A stretch of DNA of 64,000 nucleotides, from contig NZ_CP036401.1 in the NCBI RefSeq assembly GCF_004322755.1, positions 2,294,001 through 2,358,000 of the forward strand. Direction: 5' to 3'. The notes under the pieces were generated by a model. That model saw only the letters and a program-made list of their open reading frames with translations. It searched no databases and was not told the origin of the DNA. Positions 1 through 7,608 of this stretch are shown here, in pieces (positions within the stretch are counted from its first letter, which is position 1; each line of letters starts with the position of its first letter). The position numbers and the translations under genes were made by a program. Origin of the DNA: Pseudoduganella albidiflava. Its GTDB lineage: Bacteria > Pseudomonadota > Gammaproteobacteria > Burkholderiales > Burkholderiaceae_D.

Positions 1-35
1 CCCTTCGCCGTTGGGGTGAATGCATGCGTTTCCAA
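1..35. repeat. Dispersed palindromic repeat, copy A (cut by window edge)
   Basis: The first 35 bases match, with two differences, the end of the longer repeat at 7401-7574 (the TTGGGGTGAATGCATGCG block). The rest of this copy lies outside the window. It sits just beyond the stop codon of the FliK-like gene. Confidence 0.6.
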
Positions 36-73
36 TATGCCGGATGGCGCATTTGCCCGCACAGGCCTGCGCA

Positions 74-1114
74 TCAACGCCCGGCGCCTGATGCGGCGAT
101 GAACTGATCGTCCGAACGCTGCGGTTGCGACAGCAGCACCGCCACTTCGGCCATGGCCCGGAACACTGGCGCCGTCAGCGCGGCGAGCTGGTGGCGCTCC
201 GGCTGCGCCAGGCCGGGCGGGGGCAGCGCCCGCATCAGCCGCACGCGCAGGATGCGCACGCCGCACCGGCTGGCGATGTTGCCGATCTCCGGCAGCTGGG
301 CGCGCATGTGCTGCATCGCGCCCGCCTGGGCCGCGCCGATCTCCAGCACCACGCCACCGCCTTCCGCCGGCTCCATCTGCAACACGACCTTGCCCAGCTC
401 GGGCAGGTGCACTTCCAGCCGCAGCGCAATGCGGGGATGCCGTTGCGCCGGGCCGTCTTCTTCATCCGGATCGCGCGTGACGACGCGCAGGACAAGTTTT
501 TCGGCGCCCCAGGCATACACGGCGAAGCGCCAGGCATCGAGTTCCGAGACCAGCTGCTGCGGCAGGCTGCCATCGCGCAGTACCTGCGGCACCCCGTCCG
601 ACTGGAACAGGCTGGCCGGTACGTTGCGGCCCCGCGATTGTGCGGCCAGTGCGGCGCGCTGCTGGCCGTAGGTCTGGATCATTGCCATCCACGAGGCGGC
701 CAGGGCCGACGGGTCCGGCGCATGCCAGACCATCTGGCGCGACATGAACAGCTGGTTGGGCTGCATCGACGCGGCTTCGGCAAGCACCGCCTGGGCCACC
801 AGCGTGCGCGCCAGCGCCGCCGGAACCGTAGACCCTTTGCCTTCCATCGCTTCGAGCAGCGCGCCGACGGCACCCGGCAAGTCCACGTCGAACCCGCCCG
901 GCGCGGACCCGCCTGGCGCATGGGCTGGCTCGTCGTGGACCGCATGGGGATTGACGAACAGCGGGGCGGTTGGCGTCTGCGTGGAAGGGGACGCGGATGA
1001 GGGCGAAGACGAGGGCGGCGGCGGCATCGGCCGCGCCTGGCCCGGCCGTTCGCGGGCATTCCGGTCTGGAATCGTCAACGCCGCGCCGGCGGGGATTACT
1101 CGGTCGATGGCCAT
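74..1114 (-). CDS. FliK-like protein (flagellar hook-length control C-terminal domain)
   Basis: A 346-residue protein. Residues 1-80 are low-complexity, rich in Pro, Ser and Ala, as in FliK-type proteins. Residues about 225-295 contain LRLEVHLPELGKVVLQME followed by a segment ending in GVRILRVRLMRA. This resembles the conserved C-terminal FliK/Flg_hook pattern, in which a 'L.P.ELG.v.v' strand is followed by a helix and a final strand. FliK measures hook length and switches the export substrate to filament proteins. The neighbouring flagellin genes support a flagellar role. No clear Shine-Dalgarno precedes the ATG. The start lies only about 25 bases after the terminator of flagellin copy 1, so it needs its own promoter or read-through. 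The family call rests on motif resemblance only. Confidence 0.5.
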   Translation of the reverse strand: MAIDRVIPAGAALTIPDRNARERPGQARPMPPPPSSSPSSASPSTQTPTAPLFVNPHAVHDEPAHAPGGSAPGGFDVDLPGAVGALLEAMEGKGSTVPAALARTLVAQAVLAEAASMQPNQLFMSRQMVWHAPDPSALAASWMAMIQTYGQQRAALAAQSRGRNVPASLFQSDGVPQVLRDGSLPQQLVSELDAWRFAVYAWGAEKLVLRVVTRDPDEEDGPAQRHPRIALRLEVHLPELGKVVLQMEPAEGGGVVLEIGAAQAGAMQHMRAQLPEIGNIASRCGVRILRVRLMRALPPPGLAQPERHQLAALTAPVFRAMAEVAVLLSQPQRSDDQFIAASGAGR

Positions 1115-1138
1115 TGCAGCAGCTTATCATGGGTGGAT

Positions 1139-1167
1139 AAAAAAAAAGCCAACCGAGTCCGGTTGGC
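1139..1167 (-). terminator. Rho-independent terminator of flagellin copy 1
   Basis: Read on the minus strand: a 7-bp stem CCAACCG / CGGTTGG with a 4-base loop, followed by C and nine T. It lies 48 bases after the stop of the first flagellin gene. Confidence 0.85.
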
Positions 1168-1214
1168 CCTGTGCGGCGCCGCCCCCGTTACCGGGGCCGG
1201 CGCAGTCCTGACGA

Positions 1215-2096
1215 TTACTGCAGCAGGGACATGACCAGCGACGACTGGCTGTTCGACTGCTTCAGCATGGCGGTGCCGGCTTGCAGCAGCATCTGGTTCG
1301 ACGTCATCGAAGCCGATTCGGTGGCGAAGTCGACGTCCATGATGCGGCCGGCGGCGGCCTTGGTGTTGGTCGAGATGTTCGACAGGTTGCTGTTCACGTG
1401 GTCCAGGCGGTTCGACACGGCACCGATCTTCGAGCGCAGGGCCGAGACGGAATCGATCGCGGTGGCCAGCTTCGAGATGGTAGCGTTGGCTGCGCCGGTC
1501 AGTTCGGTGCCCACGCCGCCAGGTACGGCGTTGTCGGCGCTGAAGCGGGCGGAGACGCTGCCGATACCCGAGTTGGCATCGGTGGCGGTACCCAGTTCGG
1601 TGGTGAAGTCGGCATCCAGCTTTTCAGCGGAATCGGCACCGATCTGGAACGAGATCGCTGCATTGAGCTTGCCGCCGGTGGTCTTGAACAGTTCCGTGCC
1701 GCCGAACTTGGTGTTGCCGAAGATGTTGGTCAGTTCATCGGCCAGCGAGTCGTACTCGCCCTGCATCGCGGTCTTGTCGGCGGCGGTCGAGGAACCGTCG
1801 GCGGCCTGGGTTGCCAGGTCCTTCATGCGGTTCAGGATGTTGGTCGTCTGGTCCAGCGCGCCGTCGGCGGTCTGCAGCATGGAGATCGAGTTCTGCGTGT
1901 TGCGCATGGCCACTTGCATGCCGCTGGTTTGCGTCTTCAGGCGGGTAGCGATCTGCAGGCCAGCAGCGTCGTCCATGGCAGAGTTGATGCGGTAGCCGGT
2001 CGACAGGCGCGTCATCGACGTCGACAGGGTCGACTGGGTACGGGACAGCGAGTTCTGTGCGGACAGGGCGGCGTTGTTGGTGTGAAGGCTCAGCAT
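1215..2096 (-). CDS. fliC: Flagellin, tandem copy 1
   Basis: Flagellar filament subunit, 293 residues, exported through the flagellar type III apparatus. The N-terminal D0/D1 region (MLSLHTNNAALSAQNSL..., with the LSTGYRINSAMDDAAGLQIA block) and the C-terminal D1/D0 region (DVDFATESASMTSNQMLLQAG) are typical. The central D2/D3 region is very short, so this is a small flagellin. An in-frame ATG lies 17 codons upstream, but GGAG eight bases before the chosen ATG, and the identical start in copy 3, favour MLSLHTN. It differs from copy 2 by a single visible residue (Gly for Ser in the IFGNTKF segment). Confidence 0.95.
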   Translation of the reverse strand: MLSLHTNNAALSAQNSLSRTQSTLSTSMTRLSTGYRINSAMDDAAGLQIATRLKTQTSGMQVAMRNTQNSISMLQTADGALDQTTNILNRMKDLATQAADGSSTAADKTAMQGEYDSLADELTNIFGNTKFGGTELFKTTGGKLNAAISFQIGADSAEKLDADFTTELGTATDANSGIGSVSARFSADNAVPGGVGTELTGAANATISKLATAIDSVSALRSKIGAVSNRLDHVNSNLSNISTNTKAAAGRIMDVDFATESASMTSNQMLLQAGTAMLKQSNSQSSLVMSLLQ

Positions 2097-2150
2097 GATG
2101 ATTACTCCGTGCGGTTTGTTGTCTGGGGCAGTTTCCTGCGTACTCATGAA

Positions 2151-2164
2151 TACAAGACGACCGT
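2151..2164 (-). promoter_or_regulatory. Conserved element upstream of flagellin copy 1
   Basis: The 14-base block ACGGTCGTCTTGTA (minus strand) recurs identically upstream of all three flagellin genes (also 3286-3299 and 4434-4447). It is preceded in each by a similar AATTTCCA...TTAATG stretch. Its conservation in the otherwise diverged copy 3 leader suggests promoter, leader or mRNA-stability function. I could not fit a convincing sigma-28 or sigma-54 consensus. Confidence 0.5.
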
Positions 2165-2273
2165 TTTGCCAGTCACATTAAATTCCACGTGGAAATTTTT
2201 TAGATTTTTTTTTTCCGCTCGCCATGACTGTGCGCGATCGCTCCTGAGGCTGCGCCGACGATGCCGGAAATGC

Positions 2274-2300
2274 AAAAAGCCAACCGGACCGGTTGGCTTT
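2274..2300 (-). terminator. Terminator of flagellin copy 2
   Basis: A 10-bp stem AAAGCCAACC / GGTTGGCTTT with a 5-base loop. On the minus strand it is followed by further T residues. It lies 50 bases after the stop of flagellin copy 2. Confidence 0.85.
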
Positions 2301-2349
2301 CTTGCATGCGCTGGCCGACCTTGGTGGCCGGCCAGCGTGTCTCGGGCGA

Positions 2350-3231
2350 TTACTGCAGCAGGGACATGACCAGCGACGACTGGCTGTTCGACTGCTTCAG
2401 CATGGCGGTGCCGGCTTGCAGCAGCATCTGGTTCGACGTCATCGAAGCCGATTCGGTAGCGAAGTCGACGTCCATGATGCGGCCGGCGGCGGCCTTGGTG
2501 TTGGTCGAGATGTTCGACAGGTTGCTGTTCACGTGGTCCAGGCGGTTCGACACGGCACCGATCTTGGAGCGCAGGGCCGAGACGGAATCGATCGCGGTGG
2601 CCAGCTTCGAGATGGTAGCGTTGGCTGCGCCGGTCAGTTCGGTGCCCACGCCGCCAGGTACGGCGTTGTCGGCGCTGAAGCGGGCGGAGACGCTGCCGAT
2701 ACCCGAGTTGGCATCGGTGGCGGTACCCAGTTCGGTGGTGAAGTCGGCATCCAGCTTTTCAGCGGAATCGGCACCGATCTGGAACGAGATCGCTGCATTG
2801 AGCTTGCCGCCGGTGGTCTTGAACAGTTCCGTGCCGCCGAACTTGGTGTTGCTGAAGATGTTGGTCAGTTCATCGGCCAGCGAGTCGTATTCGCCCTGCA
2901 TCGCGGTCTTGTCGGCGGCGGTCGAGGAACCGTCGGCGGCCTGGGTTGCCAGGTCCTTCATGCGGTTCAGGATGTTGGTCGTCTGGTCCAGTGCGCCGTC
3001 GGCGGTCTGCAGCATGGAGATCGAGTTCTGCGTGTTGCGCATGGCCACTTGCATGCCGCTGGTTTGCGTCTTCAGGCGGGTAGCGATCTGCAGGCCAGCA
3101 GCGTCGTCCATGGCAGAGTTGATGCGGTAGCCGGTCGACAGGCGCGTCATCGACGTCGACAGGGTCGACTGGGTACGGGACAGCGAGTTCTGTGCGGACA
3201 GGGCGGCGTTGTTGGTGTGAAGGCTCAGCAT
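2350..3231 (-). CDS. fliC: Flagellin, tandem copy 2
   Basis: A 293-residue flagellin almost identical to copy 1 at both DNA and protein level. The near-identity extends into about 120 bases of upstream leader, so the whole 1135-bp unit is duplicated. The start was chosen as in copy 1 (GGAG eight bases upstream of the ATG at 3231). It carries Ser where copy 1 has Gly in the IFSNTKF segment. Each copy has its own terminator and leader, so they are likely expressed independently rather than as an operon. Confidence 0.95.
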   Translation of the reverse strand: MLSLHTNNAALSAQNSLSRTQSTLSTSMTRLSTGYRINSAMDDAAGLQIATRLKTQTSGMQVAMRNTQNSISMLQTADGALDQTTNILNRMKDLATQAADGSSTAADKTAMQGEYDSLADELTNIFSNTKFGGTELFKTTGGKLNAAISFQIGADSAEKLDADFTTELGTATDANSGIGSVSARFSADNAVPGGVGTELTGAANATISKLATAIDSVSALRSKIGAVSNRLDHVNSNLSNISTNTKAAAGRIMDVDFATESASMTSNQMLLQAGTAMLKQSNSQSSLVMSLLQ

Positions 3232-3410
3232 GATGATTACTCCGTGCGGTTTGTTGTCTGGGGCAGTTTCCTGCGTACTCATGAATACAAGACGACCGTT
3301 TTGCCAGTCACATTAAATTCCACGTGGAAATTTTTGAGATTTTTTTTCGGGCCGCTCGCCATGACTGTGCGCGATCGCTCCCGAGGCTGCGCCGGCGATG
3401 CCGGAAATGC

Positions 3411-3439
3411 AAAAAGCCAACCGTTTCCAGTTGGCTTTT
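3411..3439 (-). terminator. Terminator of flagellin copy 3
   Basis: An AAAAGCCAAC / GTTGGCTTTT stem with an 8-base loop on the minus strand, 58 bases after the copy 3 stop. It uses the same CCAAC stem as the other two flagellin terminators. Confidence 0.8.
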
Positions 3440-3496
3440 CGTGTTGGACCGCCATGCGAATGGCGGTCCGGGGAAGTGCGAAACTACTGTACAGAA

Positions 3497-4378
3497 TTAC
3501 TGCAGCAGGGACATGACCAGCGAGGACTGGCTGTTCGACTGCTTCAGCATGGCGGTGCCGGCTTGCAGCAGCATCTGGTTCGACGTCATCGAAGCCGATT
3601 CGGTGGCGAAGTCGACGTCCATGATGCGGCCGGCGGCGGCCTTGGTGTTGGTCGAGATGTTCGACAGGTTGCTGTTCACGTGGTCCAGGCGGTTCGACAC
3701 GGCACCGATCTTCGAGCGCAGGGCGGAAACCGAGTCGATCGCGGTGGCCAGCTTGGCGATCGTGGCGTTGGCTGCGCCGGTCAGTTCCGCGCCAACGGCA
3801 CCAGGTGCGACGTTGTCGGCGCTGAAACGGGCGGAAACGCTGGTGATACCCGTGGTGCCGTCCGTCGCGGTACCCAGTTCGGTGGTGAAGTCGGCGTCCA
3901 GCTTTTCAGCGGAATCGGCACCGATCTGGAACGAGATCGCTGCATTGAGCTTGCCGCCGGTGGTCTTGAACAGTTCCGTGCCGCCGAACTTGGTGTTGCT
4001 GAAGATGTTGGTCAGTTCATCGGCCAGCGAGTCATATTCGCCCTGCATCGCGGTCTTGTCGGCGGTGGTCGACGAAGCATCGGCGGCCTGGGTTGCCAGG
4101 TCCTTCATGCGGTTCAGGATGTTGGTCGTCTGGTCCAGCGCGCCGTCGGCGGTCTGCAGCATGGAGATCGAGTTCTGCGTGTTGCGCATGGCGACTTGCA
4201 TGCCGCTGGTCTGCGTCTTCAGGCGGGTGGCGATCTGCAGGCCGGCAGCGTCGTCCATTGCCGAGTTGATACGGTAGCCGGTCGACAGGCGGGTCATCGA
4301 CGTCGACAGGGTCGACTGGGTACGGGACAGCGAGTTTTGTGCGGACAGGGCAGCGTTGTTGGTGTGAAGGCTCAGCAT
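3497..4378 (-). CDS. fliC: Flagellin, tandem copy 3 (divergent centre)
   Basis: A 293-residue flagellin. The terminal regions are essentially identical to copies 1 and 2. Differences concentrate in the central, surface-exposed part: TDGTTGITSVSARF replaces TDANSGIGSVSARF, DNVAPGAVGAE replaces DNAVPGGVGTE, and ASSTT replaces GSSTA. The leader is also diverged: it has its own CCGGAG ribosome-binding sequence and lacks the in-frame upstream ATG seen in copies 1 and 2. That absence is why the shorter start was chosen for all three. It probably encodes a minor or phase-specific filament subunit. Confidence 0.95.
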   Translation of the reverse strand: MLSLHTNNAALSAQNSLSRTQSTLSTSMTRLSTGYRINSAMDDAAGLQIATRLKTQTSGMQVAMRNTQNSISMLQTADGALDQTTNILNRMKDLATQAADASSTTADKTAMQGEYDSLADELTNIFSNTKFGGTELFKTTGGKLNAAISFQIGADSAEKLDADFTTELGTATDGTTGITSVSARFSADNVAPGAVGAELTGAANATIAKLATAIDSVSALRSKIGAVSNRLDHVNSNLSNISTNTKAAAGRIMDVDFATESASMTSNQMLLQAGTAMLKQSNSQSSLVMSLLQ

Positions 4379-4514
4379 TTCAGTAACTCCGGTTGGGTTG
4401 GTTTGTCAGAGCACTTCTCTGCGCTCTCATGAGTACAAGACGACCGTTCCCGCCCCGGCATTAAGTGCCGCATGGAAATTCTTTGAAATTTTTTTCGCGA
4501 TGTGAAAACGCCAA

Positions 4515-4533
4515 CGCCGGGGATCGCCCGGCG
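4515..4533 (-). terminator. Hairpin downstream of the ETF-QO gene
   Basis: A CGCCGGG / CCCGGCG-type stem with a GATC loop, followed on the minus strand by TTGGCGTTTT. The U-tract is poor, so it is a weak candidate. A second hairpin, GGGCGCC ACT GGCGCCC, lies immediately after the ETF-QO stop at 4611-4628. Confidence 0.4.
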
Positions 4534-4567
4534 TCGTGATGACAATAAGGATGAAAACCAGGATGAA

Positions 4568-4604
4568 GATGAGGATAAAGATGAGGATAAAGATGAGGAT
4601 GAAT
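4568..4604. repeat. 12-bp tandem repeat, three units
   Basis: Three head-to-tail units of AGATGAGGATAA (the last ends TGA), extended on the left by related GGATGAA words from about 4548. It lies in the 3' untranslated region of the ETF-QO gene. Confidence 0.8.
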
Positions 4605-4633
4605 AGGCGATGGGCGCCACTGGCGCCCGTGCA

Positions 4634-6301
4634 TTACATGTTCGGGTAGTTCGGCCCGCCGCCGCCTTCCGGCGTGACCCACACGATGTTCTGCGTGGGA
4701 TCCTTGATGTCGCACGTCTTGCAGTGCACGCAGTTCTGGGCGTTGATCTGCAGGCGGTCGGTACCCTCGTCGGTCTTCACGTACTCGTACACGCCGGCAG
4801 GGCAGTAGCGCTGTTCCGGGCCGGCATACTTGGCCAGGTTCACGTCGACCGGCACCGACGGGTTCTTCAGCGTCAGGTGGATCGGCTGGTCTTCGGCGTG
4901 GTTCGTGTTCGAGATGAACACGGACGACAGCTTGTCGAACGTCAGCTTGCCGTCCGGCTTCGGATACACGATCGGCCGGTAGTTTGCCGCCGGCTTCAGG
5001 CAGGCGTGGTCCGGTTCGCTGTGGCGCAGCGTCCAGGGCGCCTTGCCGCGGAAGACGATCTGGTCGATGCCGGTCATGATGGTACCGAACACCAGCCCCT
5101 TGTTCAGGTATTGCTTGACGTTGCGCGCCACATGCAATTCCTCGTGCAGCCATGACTGCTCGAACGCTGCCGGGTAGGCCGACAGCTCGTCGTGCTGGCG
5201 GTTCGCCGCCAGCGCATCGACCAGCGCCTCGGCGGCCAGCATGCCGGACTTGATCGCCGCATGGCTGCCCTTGATGCGGCTCATGTTCAGGAAGCCGGCA
5301 TCGCAACCGAGCAGGCAGCCTCCCGGGAATACCAGCTTCGGCAGCGACTGCAGGCCGCCGGACGTGATGGCGCGCGCACCATACGATATGCGCTTGCCGC
5401 CTTCGAAGTAGCCGCGGATCGCCGGGTGCGTTTTATAACGCTGGAATTCCTCGTACGGCGAGATGTACGGATTGGTATAGTTCAGGCCGACCACGTAGCC
5501 GACCACGACCTGGTTGTTCTCCGCGTGGTACAGGAACGAGCCGCCATACACGTCGTGCGCCAGCGGCCAGCCGGAGGTGTGGATGACGAGGCCCGGCTGG
5601 TGTTTCGCGGGATCGATTTCCCACAGCTCCTTGATGCCGATGCCGTAGGCCTGGGGATCCTTGCCCTTGTTCAGGTCGTACTTGGCCATCAGCGTCTTGC
5701 CCAGGTGGCCGCGCGAGCCTTCGGCGAACAGCGTGTACTTGCCATGCAGTTCCATGCCGAGCTGGAAATCGGGGCCGGGTTCGCCATCGCGCTTGACGCC
5801 CATGTTCCCGGTGGCGACACCCTTGACGGAACCGTCTTCGTTGTACAGCACTTCGGCGGCAGGGAAGCCGGGGAAGATTTCCACGCCCAGGCTTTCGGCC
5901 TGCTGGCCCAGCCAGCGCACCACGTTGCCGAGCGAGATCACGTAGTTGCCATGGTTTTCCAGGCATTTCGGGATCATGAAATTCGGCGTCTTGTAGGCCT
6001 TAGTTTCGGTCAGGAACAGCACCCGGTCCTCGGTCACGGGGGTGTTCAGCGGTGCGCCCTTGTCCTTCCAGTCGGGAATCAGCTCGGTCAGCGCGCGCGG
6101 ATCCATCACGGCGCCGGACAGGATATGCGCGCCCAGTTCGCCGCCTTTTTCCAGCACGACCACCGAGATTTCCTGGCCCTTTTCCTGGGCCAGCTGCTTG
6201 ATGCGGATCGCCGCGGACAGGCCGGCCGGGCCGCCGCCAACGATCACCACGTCGTATTCCATTGCTTCGCGCGGGCCGTACTGTTCAACGAGATTCGTCA
6301 T
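4634..6301 (-). CDS. Electron transfer flavoprotein-ubiquinone oxidoreductase
   Basis: A 555-residue inner-membrane-associated flavo-iron-sulfur enzyme. It passes electrons from reduced ETF, fed by acyl-CoA and amino-acid dehydrogenases, to ubiquinone. An N-terminal FAD-binding Rossmann motif VVIVGGGPAGLSAA lies at about residues 19-32. The C-terminal ferredoxin-like 4Fe-4S domain has the cysteines of YCPAGVYEY and CVHCKTCDIKDP, with NIVWVTPEGGGGPNYPNM at the end. Length matches the family. It is a single gene, divergent from the short-chain dehydrogenase. No strong Shine-Dalgarno is seen before the ATG. Confidence 0.95.
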   Translation of the reverse strand: MTNLVEQYGPREAMEYDVVIVGGGPAGLSAAIRIKQLAQEKGQEISVVVLEKGGELGAHILSGAVMDPRALTELIPDWKDKGAPLNTPVTEDRVLFLTETKAYKTPNFMIPKCLENHGNYVISLGNVVRWLGQQAESLGVEIFPGFPAAEVLYNEDGSVKGVATGNMGVKRDGEPGPDFQLGMELHGKYTLFAEGSRGHLGKTLMAKYDLNKGKDPQAYGIGIKELWEIDPAKHQPGLVIHTSGWPLAHDVYGGSFLYHAENNQVVVGYVVGLNYTNPYISPYEEFQRYKTHPAIRGYFEGGKRISYGARAITSGGLQSLPKLVFPGGCLLGCDAGFLNMSRIKGSHAAIKSGMLAAEALVDALAANRQHDELSAYPAAFEQSWLHEELHVARNVKQYLNKGLVFGTIMTGIDQIVFRGKAPWTLRHSEPDHACLKPAANYRPIVYPKPDGKLTFDKLSSVFISNTNHAEDQPIHLTLKNPSVPVDVNLAKYAGPEQRYCPAGVYEYVKTDEGTDRLQINAQNCVHCKTCDIKDPTQNIVWVTPEGGGGPNYPNM

Positions 6302-6427
6302 AAGTTTTATAAGGTATGTGAAAAACGGGAAAAATTAGCACGAGTGTGCTCTTTTTCCGCCGTAAATGCAACGGCATTGTAGTAGATGTTCCCGTCTAAT
6401 TTGGCTAATTGTGTAAGATACGAAACA

Positions 6428-6510
6428 CAAGCGGAGCACTGGCAGGAGCGCAAGCGGGAGCACTGGCAGGAGCGCAAGCGGGAACACAAGCGGGAGCACA
6501 AACGGAGCAC
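6428..6510. repeat. Intergenic 23-24-bp tandem repeat with degenerate tail
   Basis: Two near-identical 23-24-base units (6428-6450 and 6451-6474), each containing GGAGCACTGGCAGGAGCG, are followed by partial units built on CAAGCGGGA. It lies between the divergent ETF-QO and SDR genes. Confidence 0.75.
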
Positions 6511-6608
6511 CAGCCGGAACGAAGCCGCGACCCATGCGGCAACCGGGTGTGGGACAGGGCTGCGATGACCAAGCCGCATCGCGGGCGTATCAAAACAAGG
6601 AGCAAGCC

Positions 6609-7385
6609 GTGGGTATCGAAGTCAATTTTGAAGGCAAGATCGCGCTCGTGACGGGAGCGTCCAGCGGCCTGGGGGCACGCTTCGCGAAGGTGCTGGCCAA
6701 TGCCGGCGCGCAGGTGGTGCTGGCCTCGCGGCGGGTCGAGCGCCTGAAGGAATTGCGTGCCGAGATCGAGGCCGATGGCGGCGCGGCCCACGTGGTGGCG
6801 CTGGACGTGACGGACTACGCCAGCATCAAGTCGGCCATCGCCCATGCGGAAACGGAGGCGGGGCCGATCGATATCCTCGTCAACAATTCCGGTGTGTCGA
6901 CCACCCAGCGGCTGGTCGACGTCACGCCGGAAGACTACAACTTCGTGATGGACACCAACCTGCGCGGCGCCTTCTTCGTGGCGCAGGAAGCGGCCAAGCG
7001 GATGATCGCGCGCGCCAAGGGCGACCCGAAGAAACAGCACCGCATCATCAACATCGCCTCGGTGGCCGGCCAGCGCGTGCTGCCGCAGATCGGCGTGTAT
7101 TGCATGAGCAAGGCCGGCGTGATCCACATGACCAAGGCGATGGCAGTGGAGTGGGGCCGCCACGGCATCAACACCAATGCCATCTGCCCGGGCTACATCT
7201 CCACCGAGATCAACGAGGATTATTTCGCCAGCGAGCAGGGGCGGCGCCTGATCGAAATGCTGCCCCGCAAGCGGCCGGGCAAGCCGGAAGACCTCGATGG
7301 CCTGCTGTTGCTGCTGGCCGGCGAGGACGCCCACTTCATCAACGGCGCGGTGATTTCGGCCGACGACGGGATGACCGCGCAGTAA
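6609..7385 (+). CDS. Short-chain dehydrogenase/reductase (SDR)
   Basis: A 258-residue classical SDR. The NAD(P)-binding motif TGASSGLG is at residues 15-22, NNSG is in place of the usual NNAG, the catalytic serine region is NIASVAG, and the active-site YCMSK gives Tyr164 and Lys168. I chose the GTG at 6609 because AAGGAG sits six bases upstream and it places the glycine motif at the usual position. An upstream in-frame ATG at 6534 would add 25 atypical residues. The substrate cannot be read from the sequence. SDRs of this sort near ETF-QO often reduce 3-oxoacyl or related ketones, but that is only inference. Confidence 0.88.
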   Translation: MGIEVNFEGKIALVTGASSGLGARFAKVLANAGAQVVLASRRVERLKELRAEIEADGGAAHVVALDVTDYASIKSAIAHAETEAGPIDILVNNSGVSTTQRLVDVTPEDYNFVMDTNLRGAFFVAQEAAKRMIARAKGDPKKQHRIINIASVAGQRVLPQIGVYCMSKAGVIHMTKAMAVEWGRHGINTNAICPGYISTEINEDYFASEQGRRLIEMLPRKRPGKPEDLDGLLLLLAGEDAHFINGAVISADDGMTAQ

Positions 7386-7400
7386 AGGGCGCCATACCCT

Positions 7401-7574
7401 GATGCCGCCTGGACAAACCCACCCCAGGTGCAAATTCCGGGGTCAGACCCGACGGGGTGAAGCAGGGGTTTCGCGAAGCATGCTTCGCGCCTGCGGAACG
7501 GTGCTGGCATGCAGGCCAGCATTCCTTCCTGACCCCAGCCCTTCGCTGTTGGGGTGAATGCATGCGCTTCCAAC
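7401..7574. repeat. Dispersed palindromic repeat, copy B (full length)
   Basis: It contains, in order, a CCCACCCC arm, the palindrome GGGGTCAGACCC, a perfect 18-bp palindrome CGCGAAGCATGCTTCGCG (7472-7489), a hairpin TGCTGGC / GCCAGCA (7502-7521), CCTGACCCC, and TTGGGGTGAATGCATGCG. It lies between the SDR gene and the LysR gene. The order matches, inverted, the copy at 22984-23152. Confidence 0.8.
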
Positions 7575-7608
7575 GTATCGGGTAACGCTTAACTTAGCGG
7601 CATTAGGA

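Noticed and set aside
2261..3130. Long plus-strand ORFs opposite the flagellin genes
   Set aside because: They are antisense shadows of the flagellins; codon bias and protein family evidence are on the minus strand.
4372..4620. Small Ser-rich ORF over the GATAAA/GATGAG repeat
   Set aside because: It is only the translation of the 12-bp repeat and the flagellin leader; no ribosome-binding site.
6307..6579. Repeat-derived Cys/Arg/Leu ORF upstream of the SDR gene
   Set aside because: It reads through the tandem repeat between divergent promoters and has no start signal.
7401..7574. Insertion sequence
   Set aside because: No transposase ORF, and no target duplication is recognisable; it fits a small dispersed repeat better.
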